This document shows, one piece after another, positions 42,753 through 50,164 of a DNA stretch of 64,000 bases. Origin of the DNA: JAJNPS01 sp031378845 (lineage in GTDB: Bacteria; Pseudomonadota; Alphaproteobacteria; Rhodobacterales; Rhodobacteraceae); contig JANNES010000007.1 of the NCBI GenBank assembly GCA_031378845.1, forward strand, positions 1 through 64,000, read 5' to 3'. A model generated the notes under the pieces. The model made no database searches and was not told the origin of the DNA. It saw nothing but the letters and a program-made list of their open reading frames with translations. Position 1 is the stretch's first letter; each line of letters begins with the position of its first letter. The position numbers and the translations under genes were made by a program.

Positions 42753-43753
42753 CCCTCGATATTCCTAATCTCAAGGATTTCGATGCGCGCCTTCGCGAAG
42801 AAGCGCATGAAGAGCCGACGCTGGAAATCCCGCAATCCGAGCCAACAAAAAAGACGCAAATCATTGCAATCTATGGCAAGGGCGGCATCGGCAAGTCGTT
42901 CACGCTGGCCAACCTCAGCCACATGATGGCCGAGATGGGCAAGCGGGTGCTGCTGATCGGCTGCGATCCGAAATCGGATACCACGAGCCTGTTGTTCGGC
43001 GGCAAGGCGTGCCCCACAATTATCGAGACTTCGACCCGCAAGAAACTGGCGGGCGAAGAGGTCAAGATCGGCGATGTCTGCTTCAAGCGTGGCGGCGTGT
43101 TCGCGATGGAGCTGGGTGGACCTGAGGTTGGTCGGGGGTGTGGTGGTCGCGGCATCATCCATGGCTTTGAATTGCTGGAAAAACTCGGGTTCCACGACTG
43201 GGACTTTGACTATGTGCTGCTCGATTTCCTCGGTGATGTGGTCTGCGGCGGGTTCGGCCTGCCGATTGCGCGCGACATGGCGCAAAAGGTGATCCTGGTC
43301 GCCTCGAACGATCTGCAGTCGCTCTATGTGGCCAACAACGTCTGCTCGGCGGTGGAATACTTCCGCAAACTGGGCGGCAATGTCGGTATCGCGGGGTTGG
43401 TCATCAACAAGGATGACGGCACGGGAGAGGCAGCGGCCTTTGCGGATGCGGTCGGAATTCCGGTGCTGGCGGCAATCCCGCAAGACGATGATCTGCGTAA
43501 GAAATCTGCGAATTATCAGATTGTTGGCAGCTACGAGAGCCAATGGGGTCCGCTGTTTGCCGCACTTGGCGATGCCGTTGCCATAGCACCGCCGGTGCGG
43601 CCGGCACCGCTGACGCAAGATGGGCTCTTGAACCTCTTCAGTGCGGAAACCACGGGCAAGGATTTTGTCCTGATCCCGGCAACCGACCTTGACATGCGCG
43701 GCAAGAACGCGGCCCCGATGAAATCGCTGGAAGTGGTTTATGACAATGTGTGA
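42749..43753 (+). CDS. bchX: chlorophyllide a reductase iron protein subunit X
   Basis: A 334-residue NifH-like ATPase, the electron donor of chlorophyllide a reductase (COR). The P-loop IYGKGGIGKS is at residues about 41-50, and the two cluster-bridging Cys residues lie in GRGCGGRGI and DVVCGGFGLP. It hands electrons to BchY-BchZ, which reduce ring B. It starts within the bchC stop, and its own stop is overlapped by a 24-codon frame. Confidence 0.97.
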   Translation: MTLDIPNLKDFDARLREEAHEEPTLEIPQSEPTKKTQIIAIYGKGGIGKSFTLANLSHMMAEMGKRVLLIGCDPKSDTTSLLFGGKACPTIIETSTRKKLAGEEVKIGDVCFKRGGVFAMELGGPEVGRGCGGRGIIHGFELLEKLGFHDWDFDYVLLDFLGDVVCGGFGLPIARDMAQKVILVASNDLQSLYVANNVCSAVEYFRKLGGNVGIAGLVINKDDGTGEAAAFADAVGIPVLAAIPQDDDLRKKSANYQIVGSYESQWGPLFAALGDAVAIAPPVRPAPLTQDGLLNLFSAETTGKDFVLIPATDLDMRGKNAAPMKSLEVVYDNV

Positions 43754-43820
43754 CCTCGAAGCTCTCGCCCAACTGGAAGCCGCGCTCAAAGCATTGAAAA
43801 CGCGGAAAGGTTCGCGCTGA
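43746..43820 (+). CDS. candidate 24-codon coupling ORF between bchX and bchY
   Basis: A short frame beginning ATGTGTGACC within the bchX stop region encodes MCDLEALAQLEAALKALK plus a basic tail, and its TGA overlaps the bchY ATG as TGATG. It thus exactly bridges the 66-base gap. The sequence is helix-forming, with Leu and Ala repeats. Whether it is translated as a peptide or only carries ribosomes across is unknown. Confidence 0.4.
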   Translation: MCDLEALAQLEAALKALKTRKGSR

Positions 43821-45388
43821 TGTCCGATGAGATCCGCCATGACGCAACCGCCGATGTGCCCGTGACCGAGGGCATCGCCCCCGATCTGGCCGCCGGGGCT
43901 GCGTCCGGCGGGGATGGCATGGGGTGTCATGCGGGAGCCGAGACGATGGCTGCGGCGGCGCGTCAGGCGGGTAACTCGGAATTGCTGGACGGGTTCGCTG
44001 CGGACTACCCGCAAGGTCCGCATGACAAACCACAATCCATGTGCCCGGCGTTTGGGTCATTGCGCGTGGGACTGAGAATGCGGCGCGTGGCGACGGTCCT
44101 TTCGGGATCGGCCTGTTGCGTCTATGGACTGACGTTTGTCAGCCACTTTTACGGGGCCCGTCGGTCTGTGGGTTATGTGCCCTTTAACTCGGAAAGCCTG
44201 GTGACCGGCAAGCTTTTCGAGGATATCCGCGATGCCGTGCATGAGCTGGCGGACCCCGAACGCTATGATGCGATTGTCGTCACAAACCTATGTGTTCCAA
44301 CGGCTTCGGGGGTCCCGTTGAAGTTGCTCCCACGCGAAATCAACGGTGTGCGCATCGTCGGGATCGATGTGCCGGGGTTCGGGGTTCCGACCCATGCCGA
44401 AGCCAAGGATGTGCTGGCCGGTGCGATGCTGAAATACGCCCGCGCCGAGGTTGAGGCAGGCCCCGTGGCGGCCCCTGCGGCGGGTCGCGGGGATCGCCCG
44501 ACGGTGACCCTGCTGGGCGAGATGTTCCCCGCGGATCCGATGATCATCGGATCCATGCTGGCACCCATGGGTTTGGCGGCGGGGCCAGTTGTGCCGTGCC
44601 GGGAGTGGCGGGAGCTGTATTCGGCTCTGGACAGCAAGGTCGTGGCGGCGATCCATCCCTTTTATACGGCGGCCATTCGGGAGTTTCAGGCGGCAGGGCG
44701 GGCCATTGTCGGATCGGGGCCAGTGGGTCTTGATGGCACCATGGATTGGATGAAGGCCATCGGCGAAGCTTATGGAATTTCAGCAGAAAAGATCGCTGTG
44801 GCACAAAACGCTTTTGGTCCGGCGATCATTGCAGCGCTGGCGGCCAGCCCGATCACCGGGCGCATCACGTTAAGCGGTTATGAAGGCAGCGAATTGCTGG
44901 TCGCGCGCCTGTTGATCGAGAGCGGCGCCGATGTCTGTTACGTCGGCACCGCCGTCGCGAAAAACCAGTGGTCCGAGGCGGATCGCGCGTGGCTTGAGGC
45001 CAAGGGCGTTGCGGTCAAGTACCGTGCCAGCCTTGAGGATGATTGCGCCGCGATGGAGGCGTTCCGGCCCGACCTCGCCATCGGCACCACGCCGGTCGTC
45101 CAGAAAGCCAAAGAGCTAGCGATTCCAGCGCTTTACTTCACCAACCTCATCTCTGCGCGGCCCTTGATGGGGCCAGCCGGGGCAGGGTCTTTGGCCCAAG
45201 TGGTGAATGCCGCCATGGCCAACAAGGACCGCATGGATGGCATGAAGGCGTTCTTTGCGGGGGTCGGCACTGGCGATACCGCGGGCATCTGGGAAGGCTC
45301 TCCGAACCTGCGTCCGGACTTTCGCGCCGTTCATCAAAAGAAACTCGACAAGGCCGCCAAGGCCGCCAAGGCGGAGGAGATGATATGA
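43820..45388 (+). CDS. bchY: chlorophyllide a reductase subunit Y
   Basis: A 522-residue NifD-like catalytic subunit of COR. Fe-S ligand Cys residues are in CHAGAETM, SMCPAFGSLRVGL (residue about 74) and SGSACCVYGLTF (near 98), and VVTNLCVPTASG near 157 adds another. With BchZ it forms the heterotetramer receiving electrons from BchX. It ends in a Lys/Ala-rich tail. A 121-bp spacer with repeats follows before bchZ, unusually long for this operon. Confidence 0.96.
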   Translation: MSDEIRHDATADVPVTEGIAPDLAAGAASGGDGMGCHAGAETMAAAARQAGNSELLDGFAADYPQGPHDKPQSMCPAFGSLRVGLRMRRVATVLSGSACCVYGLTFVSHFYGARRSVGYVPFNSESLVTGKLFEDIRDAVHELADPERYDAIVVTNLCVPTASGVPLKLLPREINGVRIVGIDVPGFGVPTHAEAKDVLAGAMLKYARAEVEAGPVAAPAAGRGDRPTVTLLGEMFPADPMIIGSMLAPMGLAAGPVVPCREWRELYSALDSKVVAAIHPFYTAAIREFQAAGRAIVGSGPVGLDGTMDWMKAIGEAYGISAEKIAVAQNAFGPAIIAALAASPITGRITLSGYEGSELLVARLLIESGADVCYVGTAVAKNQWSEADRAWLEAKGVAVKYRASLEDDCAAMEAFRPDLAIGTTPVVQKAKELAIPALYFTNLISARPLMGPAGAGSLAQVVNAAMANKDRMDGMKAFFAGVGTGDTAGIWEGSPNLRPDFRAVHQKKLDKAAKAAKAEEMI

Positions 45389-45410
45389 CCGTTTCCACCG
45401 TCGGAGTTGC

Positions 45411-45448
45411 GTCGGACATCTGTCGGACATCTGTCGGACATCTGTCGG
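45411..45448 (+). repeat. 11-bp phased direct repeat in bchY-bchZ spacer
   Basis: GTCGGACATCT occurs three times end to end (45411-45443), then a partial fourth copy GTCGGG. Each unit contains TGTCGGACA or a near match, an imperfect palindrome, repeated with an 11-bp period, close to one helical turn. Confidence 0.85.
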
Positions 45449-45462
45449 GACAGCGCGACCGC

Positions 45463-45506
45463 CAATTTTCTTCGAAGAAAATTGCAAATTCCTTCGAAGG
45501 AATTTG
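45463..45506 (+). promoter_or_regulatory. twin palindromes covering the bchZ ribosome-binding site
   Basis: Two perfect 22-bp palindromes abut. The first (45463-45484) has the half site CAATTTTCTTC; the second (45485-45506) has the half site CAAATTCCTTC. The second contains AAGGAA at 45497-45502, 7 bases before the bchZ ATG, paired to TTCCTT in its own left arm. Folding would occlude the ribosome site. Confidence 0.7.
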
Positions 45507-45509
45507 GCC

Positions 45510-46988
45510 ATGCTGATCCAGGATCATGATCGGGCGGGCGGGTATTGGGGCGCGATCTATGCGTTCTGTGCGGTCAAGGGATTGCAGGTCGTGATCGACG
45601 GGCCGGTGGGCTGCGAGAATCTGCCGGTCACATCGGTGCTGCATTACACCGACGCGCTGCCGCCGCACGAGTTGCCGATTGTCGTCACGGGTCTGGGCGA
45701 GGAAGAACTGGGCCGCGAGGGCACCGAGGGTGCGATGCGCCGGGCGTGGAAGACGCTGGACCCGGCATTGCCTGCGGTCGTCGTCACGGGATCGATTGCC
45801 GAGATGATCGGTGGCGGTGTCACGCCGATGGGCACCAACATCCAGCGGTTCCTGCCGCGCACGATCGATGAGGATCAGTGGCAGTGTGCCGACCGGGCGA
45901 TGACATGGATTTTCACCGAGTTCGGGATGACCAAGGGCCGCATGCCACCCGAAAAGCCGCGTGAGCCGACGGATGCCCCGCGCGTCAATATCCTCGGGCC
46001 GATGTATGGCACCTTCAACATGGCCAGCGATCTTGCCGAGATCCGGCGTCTCGTCGAAGGCATTGGTGCAAAGGTCAACATGGTGATGCCCTTGGGCGCG
46101 CACTTGGCCGAGATGCGCAACCTCGTGAATGCCGACGTCAACGTCGTGATGTACCGCGAATTTGGCCGCGGTCTGGCCGAATGCCTGGGCAAGCCTTATC
46201 TGCAGGCGCCGATGGGGTTGGAAAGCACCACGCTGTTCCTGCGCAAGCTGGGCGAGATGCTGGGGCTGGACCCTGAGCCGTTCATCGAGCGCGAAAAGCA
46301 TTCGACGCTGAAACCCGTCTGGGATCTGTGGCGGTCGGTGACGCAGGATTTCTTTGCCACGGCCTCGTTCGGGATCGTCGCGAACGAGACCTATGCGCGC
46401 GGGGTTCGGGCGTATCTGGAGGGCGATCTGGGCCTGCCTTGCGCCTTTGCGGTGGCCCGCAAGGCCGGGACCAAGACCAATAACGAAGCCGTGCGCGCCA
46501 TGCTGAAACAGCACCGCCCGCTGATCGTGATGGGGTCGATCAACGAAAAGATGTACATGGCGGAACTGAAAGGCGGGCACGGACCAGCGCCCCATTTCAT
46601 CGCCGCAAGCTTTCCCGGTGCCGCGATCCGCAGACATACCGGCACGCCCTTCATGGGGTACGCGGGCTGCGTGTGGATGCTTCAAGAGGTCTGCAACGGG
46701 CTTTTCGAGGCGCTGTTTCACATCCTGCCGCTGGGCACCGAGATGGACAGTGCGGCGGCCACGCCCACGACCTTGCGCCGCGACTTCCCCTGGGATGTCG
46801 ATGCGCAGGCGGCACTTGACCGCATCGTCAGCGAACACCCGATATTGACCCGCATTTCGGCAGCCAAAAGCTTGCGCGATGCGGCTGAGAAGTCGGCCCT
46901 TGACCAAGGGGCCGAGCGCGTTGTCGTCGAATTTGTCGAGGCCTTGCGGGGCAACGGCCAACAAAACACCAAGGGAGGACCAGCATGA
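45510..46988 (+). CDS. bchZ: chlorophyllide a reductase subunit Z
   Basis: A 492-residue NifK-like partner of BchY. The start MLIQDHDRAGGYWGA is chosen over a TTG two codons earlier. The Cys in VIDGPVGCENLP (near residue 34) is a predicted cluster ligand, and GTPFMGYAGCVWMLQEVCNGLFEAL lies in the C-terminal third. It is preceded by the palindromes described at 45463. Its stop overlaps the pufQ start as ATGA, joining the bch and puf units. Confidence 0.97.
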   Translation: MLIQDHDRAGGYWGAIYAFCAVKGLQVVIDGPVGCENLPVTSVLHYTDALPPHELPIVVTGLGEEELGREGTEGAMRRAWKTLDPALPAVVVTGSIAEMIGGGVTPMGTNIQRFLPRTIDEDQWQCADRAMTWIFTEFGMTKGRMPPEKPREPTDAPRVNILGPMYGTFNMASDLAEIRRLVEGIGAKVNMVMPLGAHLAEMRNLVNADVNVVMYREFGRGLAECLGKPYLQAPMGLESTTLFLRKLGEMLGLDPEPFIEREKHSTLKPVWDLWRSVTQDFFATASFGIVANETYARGVRAYLEGDLGLPCAFAVARKAGTKTNNEAVRAMLKQHRPLIVMGSINEKMYMAELKGGHGPAPHFIAASFPGAAIRRHTGTPFMGYAGCVWMLQEVCNGLFEALFHILPLGTEMDSAAATPTTLRRDFPWDVDAQAALDRIVSEHPILTRISAAKSLRDAAEKSALDQGAERVVVEFVEALRGNGQQNTKGGPA

Positions 46989-47218
46989 GCGATCATACTG
47001 CCGGCGAGCATGGACTGAGTGATGGGCATCACGCCCACCGCACGCCCCATGCCGAGTTCTACGTTTATTTTGCGCTGATCTTTGTGGTCGCGATCCCCGT
47101 GGCGATGATCGCCTGGGTGGTTCAGTTGATCACACAGCGCCGCCTGCCGGTGCACGGGCCGCTTGCCCGCGCCTGGCGCGAAGCCGGGGCGATCACGCCC
47201 GCGATTTTCCGCCCGTAA
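46985..47218 (+). CDS. pufQ: PufQ protein
   Basis: A 77-residue membrane protein found only in Rhodobacter-like puf operons and needed for normal bacteriochlorophyll supply. A His-rich N terminus (residues 5-25) is followed by one membrane helix (residues about 24-48) and a basic C-terminal end with QRRLPVHGPLARAW. It begins within the bchZ stop codon. Confidence 0.94.
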   Translation: MSDHTAGEHGLSDGHHAHRTPHAEFYVYFALIFVVAIPVAMIAWVVQLITQRRLPVHGPLARAWREAGAITPAIFRP

Positions 47219-47473
47219 GGGGGGATACGAGTTTTCTGCGCGCCAGACCATCGGGGCGTGGAGAGTGCAGTCTTTTGGGGCCGGACCTTGGCTACAGGGA
47301 TCCCGCGAGGCGCGTCGAATTGTTCGGGGACTGTGCGCCCACGTCCCCGAACACAAGCCTTCACTGCATCCCGGGGCAATCCGGGGCGCAGAGAAACTCG
47401 GGTCAGGCAATCCGCCTGCCCGTGAACCCCGCCGCAGGGTATGCGGCGTCAGTCTGCCGATCCGGAGGATAAT
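47219..47473 (+). promoter_or_regulatory. pufQ-pufB intergenic leader
   Basis: This 255-bp gap precedes the light-harvesting genes. It probably carries 5' RNA-stability structure and may carry promoter elements. It has no convincing gene. The strong hairpin at 47321-47353 and a Shine-Dalgarno GGAGG just before pufB are its clearest features. No TGT-N12-ACA site was found in it. Confidence 0.55.
47321..47353 (+). other. strong hairpin in pufB leader
   Basis: TGTTCGGGGAC and GTCCCCGAACA pair perfectly over 11 bp with an 11-base loop. No U-tract follows. It is a candidate RNase-protection or processing structure at the 5' side of the pufBA message. Confidence 0.7.
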
Positions 47474-47623
47474 ATGGCTGATAGAAGTGACCTGAGTTTC
47501 ACAGGTCTGACCGACGAGCAGGCGCAAGAGCTGCACTCCGTCTATATGAGCGGGCTTTGGTTGTTCGTAACCGTAGCCGTCGTCGCTCATTTGGCGGTGT
47601 ACATCTGGCGCCCTTGGTTCTGA
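47474..47623 (+). CDS. pufB: light-harvesting 1 beta polypeptide
   Basis: A 49-residue single-span protein of the LH1 ring. The bacteriochlorophyll-ligating His is in VAVVAHLAVYIW (residue 39), with a second His at 21, and the end YIWRPWF is typical. GGAGG lies 5 bases before the ATG. Like all LH beta chains it pairs with the alpha chain encoded 13 bases downstream. Confidence 0.97.
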   Translation: MADRSDLSFTGLTDEQAQELHSVYMSGLWLFVTVAVVAHLAVYIWRPWF

Positions 47624-47636
47624 GGAGGAACAAGAC

Positions 47637-47819
47637 ATGTCCAAGTTCTATAAAATCTGGCTGATCTTCGATCCCCGGCGCGTCTTTGTCGCGCAGGGCG
47701 TGTTCCTCTTTTTGCTGGCGGCGATGATCCATCTCGTCCTGCTCAGCACCCCCGACTACAACTGGTTCGACATTGCGTCCGCGAAATACGACCGCGCCGC
47801 AGTGGCGGCCACGGAGTAG
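47637..47819 (+). CDS. pufA: light-harvesting 1 alpha polypeptide
   Basis: A 60-residue single-span protein. The KIWLIFDPRRVFVAQGVF start and the chlorophyll-binding His 32 in AAMIHLVLLST are diagnostic. A GAGGAGG ribosome site precedes it. A strong RNA hairpin lies 17 bases after its stop. Confidence 0.97.
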   Translation: MSKFYKIWLIFDPRRVFVAQGVFLFLLAAMIHLVLLSTPDYNWFDIASAKYDRAAVAATE

Positions 47820-47836
47820 CCGGGCCTACCCCTGTT

Positions 47837-47865
47837 GCGGGCGGCCGTCTGGTACGGTCGCCCGC
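47837..47865 (+). other. pufA-pufL intercistronic stability hairpin
   Basis: GCGGGCGGCCGT and ACGGTCGCCCGC form a 12-bp stem (one G-U pair) with a 5-base loop. In Rhodobacter the equivalent hairpin protects the pufBA segment from 3'-5' decay and gives excess LH1 over reaction-centre subunits. Confidence 0.85.
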
Positions 47866-47943
47866 CACGACCTTGGTTTCAAATTTCAGGCAAAGCCGGT
47901 CCGCGCCCTGCGGTCACGCGCCTGCCAGATTGGAGAGGGAAGC

Positions 47944-48792
47944 ATGGCACTGCTCAGCTTCGAACGAAAATATCGCGTGCCGGGGGGCACGCTGGTCGGC
48001 GGGAACCTGTTCGACTTCTGGGTCGGTCCTTTCTATGTCGGCTTCTTTGGCGTCACGTCGTTCTTTTTCGCGGCGCTTGGCACGATCCTGATCTTTTACG
48101 GGACGGCGATTCAGGGCGTCTGGAACCCCTGGCTGATCTCCATCGCGCCGCCGCCGGTTTCGGAGGGACTGGCCTGGGCTCCACTGCGCGAAGGCGGCCT
48201 GTGGCAACTGATCACGATCTGCGCGACCGGGGCGTTTATCTCCTGGGCGCTCAGAGAAGTGGAAATCTGCCGCAAGCTGGGCATGGGCTATCATGTGCCG
48301 TTTGCGTTTGGTGTGGCGATCTTCGCGTATCTGACCCTGGTCGTGATCCGGCCATTGCTGATGGGTGCGTGGGGCTATGCCTTTCCTTACGGGATCTTCA
48401 GCCACCTCGATTGGGTGTCCAACACCGGCTACACCTATGGCAACTTTCACTACAACCCGGCGCATATGATTGCGGTGAGTTTCTTTTTCACCACCGCTTT
48501 GGCGCTGGCGCTGCATGGTGGTCTGATCCTGTCAGCTGCGAACCCTGAAAAGGGCAAGCTGATGCGCACGCCCGACCATGAGGACACGTTCTTTCGCGAC
48601 TTCATCGGCTATTCGGTCGGCACGTTGGGCATCCACCGTCTGGGCCTGCTTTTGGCGCTGAATGCCGGGTTCTGGAGCGCGGTCTGCATCGTGATTTCTG
48701 GCACCATCTGGTTTGACCAATGGGTCGTGTGGTGGGATTGGTGGCTGCAGCTGCCGTGGTGGGCCGACATTCCGGGAGGCGTCAATGGCTGA
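47944..48792 (+). CDS. pufL: photosynthetic reaction centre L subunit
   Basis: A 282-residue five-helix protein binding half of the pigment set of the reaction centre. Counting from Met1, the ligand histidines are His154 and His174 (bacteriochlorophyll), and His191 and His231 (non-haem iron), with Glu213 and Asp214 of the QB proton path. All are one higher than the mature numbering. An in-frame frame further upstream is not coding. It overlaps pufM by 8 bases. Confidence 0.98.
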   Translation: MALLSFERKYRVPGGTLVGGNLFDFWVGPFYVGFFGVTSFFFAALGTILIFYGTAIQGVWNPWLISIAPPPVSEGLAWAPLREGGLWQLITICATGAFISWALREVEICRKLGMGYHVPFAFGVAIFAYLTLVVIRPLLMGAWGYAFPYGIFSHLDWVSNTGYTYGNFHYNPAHMIAVSFFFTTALALALHGGLILSAANPEKGKLMRTPDHEDTFFRDFIGYSVGTLGIHRLGLLLALNAGFWSAVCIVISGTIWFDQWVVWWDWWLQLPWWADIPGGVNG

Positions 48793-49708
48793 GTATCAAA
48801 ACATCTTTACCCAGGTCCAGGTCCGTGGGGCGCCCGAAATGGGCATGCTTGAGGGCGTGGATCTGGCGAACCGGGGCAAGGGGGCCAGTTTCTCCACGCT
48901 TGCAGGCTGGTTTGGAAATGCGCAGCTGGGGCCGATCTATCTGGGCACCATGGGCGTGATCGGTTTGGCCGCAGGAGCCACGTGGTTCCTGATGGTCGGG
49001 TTCTGGTTTTGGGATCAGGCGGGCTACAATCCGGCGGTGTTCCTGCGCGATCTGTTCTGGTTGTCGCTGGATCCGCCCGCGCCGGAATGGGGCCTGCGCA
49101 TTCCACCTTTGGCAGAAGGGGGCTATTTCCTGATCGCGTCGTTCTTTCTGCTGATCTCGGTGATTGCGTGGTGGGTCAGGTCCTATCTGCGGGCCGAAGC
49201 CCTGGGCATGGGCAAGCATGTTTGCTGGGCCTTTGCCTCTGCGATCTGGTTGTTCCTGGTGCTGGGCCTCATCCGCCCGATCCTGATGGGGAGCTGGTCC
49301 GAGGCGGTGCCTTACGGGATCTTTACCCATCTCGACTGGACGAACAACTTTTCGCTGACCTATGGCAACCTGTTCTACAACCCCTTTCATGCACTGAGCA
49401 TTGTCTTCCTCTACGGGTCGGCGCTGCTGTTTGCGATGCACGGGGCGACGATCCTGGCCGTCAGCCGCTTTGGCGGCGACCGGGAGCTGGAGCAGATCGT
49501 GGACCGGGGAACCGCGTCGGAACGCGCCGCCTTGTTCTGGCGCTGGACGATGGGGTTCAATGCCACAATGGAAGGCATCCATCGCTGGGCCTGGTGGTTT
49601 GCAATCCTTGTGACGCTTACCGGCGGCATCGGGATCTTGCTGACCGGAACGGTGGTCGACAACTGGTTCGTCTGGGCACAGGAACACGGCTACGCGCCGC
49701 TCAACTGA
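48785..49708 (+). CDS. pufM: photosynthetic reaction centre M subunit
   Basis: A 307-residue five-helix partner of PufL. His182 and His202 ligate bacteriochlorophylls, and His219, Glu234 and His266 ligate the iron. Tyr210 beside the primary donor is conserved. There is no cytochrome-binding extension, consistent with the absence of pufC. It begins inside the end of pufL, so the two are made in equal amounts. Confidence 0.98.
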   Translation: MAEYQNIFTQVQVRGAPEMGMLEGVDLANRGKGASFSTLAGWFGNAQLGPIYLGTMGVIGLAAGATWFLMVGFWFWDQAGYNPAVFLRDLFWLSLDPPAPEWGLRIPPLAEGGYFLIASFFLLISVIAWWVRSYLRAEALGMGKHVCWAFASAIWLFLVLGLIRPILMGSWSEAVPYGIFTHLDWTNNFSLTYGNLFYNPFHALSIVFLYGSALLFAMHGATILAVSRFGGDRELEQIVDRGTASERAALFWRWTMGFNATMEGIHRWAWWFAILVTLTGGIGILLTGTVVDNWFVWAQEHGYAPLN

Positions 49709-49721
49709 AAAGGGTATGACC

Positions 49722-49949
49722 ATGGCTGACGATTACTTTCAAACAAGCCGCCGCACGAGCCTGACGGCATGGATCACCGGCGAGATGCTGCGGGGCGCCG
49801 GTTGGGCCGCGCTGTTCGTGATCACCACCGGGCTGGCCCTCTGGGCGATCTATGGTGTCGGATTGCTGTTGCCGGCCGAAAGCCGCGAGACACCGGACCC
49901 GATGGCCTCGATCCAGATGCTGCACGGGCCGGTGACGGACTTTGTCTGA
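49722..49949 (+). CDS. pufX: PufX protein
   Basis: A 75-residue single-span protein, present only in Rhodobacter-clade bacteria, that opens the LH1 ring for quinone exchange and helps dimerise core complexes. The helix is WAALFVITTGLALWAIYGVG (near residues 25-44). The ATG at 49722 is 7 bases after AGGG; an ATG at 49716 in the same frame is too close to the ribosome site. Confidence 0.95.
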   Translation: MADDYFQTSRRTSLTAWITGEMLRGAGWAALFVITTGLALWAIYGVGLLLPAESRETPDPMASIQMLHGPVTDFV

Positions 49950-49961
49950 CGAGACGTGAGC

Positions 49962-49989
49962 GGGGCGGCGGTTGCGATGCCGCCGCCCC
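49962..49989 (+). terminator. puf operon terminator-like hairpin
   Basis: GGGGCGGCGG and CCGCCGCCCC pair perfectly over 10 bp with an 8-base loop, 13 bases after pufX. No long U-tract follows, so it may stabilise the end of the message as well as stop it. Confidence 0.75.
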
Positions 49990-50079
49990 GGTCTTGTGAT
50001 GTTCGGGCCAGCACGCCGGCCCGGATCCGGGGCGCAACCATGACTGCCCGGTTCCCTTCCTGTTGGCGACAGGGACCTG

Positions 50080-50116
50080 GTGCCGTGCTGGGGAAAGACC
50101 CACACGGCACTTTTTT
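50080..50116 (+). terminator. intrinsic terminator before dxs
   Basis: GTGCCGTG and CACGGCAC pair over 8 bp with a 15-base loop and are followed by TTTTTT. It separates dxs from the puf operon. dxs begins 49 bases later. Confidence 0.75.
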
Positions 50117-50164
50117 CATTCCGGCCCGCCACGACAGGCCGGCGCGGCACGATATGAGGCTGAC

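Noticed and set aside
45411..45443. Short CRISPR-like array
   Set aside because: Units are 11 bp with no spacers and no cas genes are nearby.
45147..46964. 605-codon open frame antisense to bchZ
   Set aside because: Shadow of bchZ with no recognisable domain.
49716..49721. pufX starting at ATG 49716
   Set aside because: It would leave one base between the AGGG ribosome site and the start; the ATG at 49722 has normal spacing.
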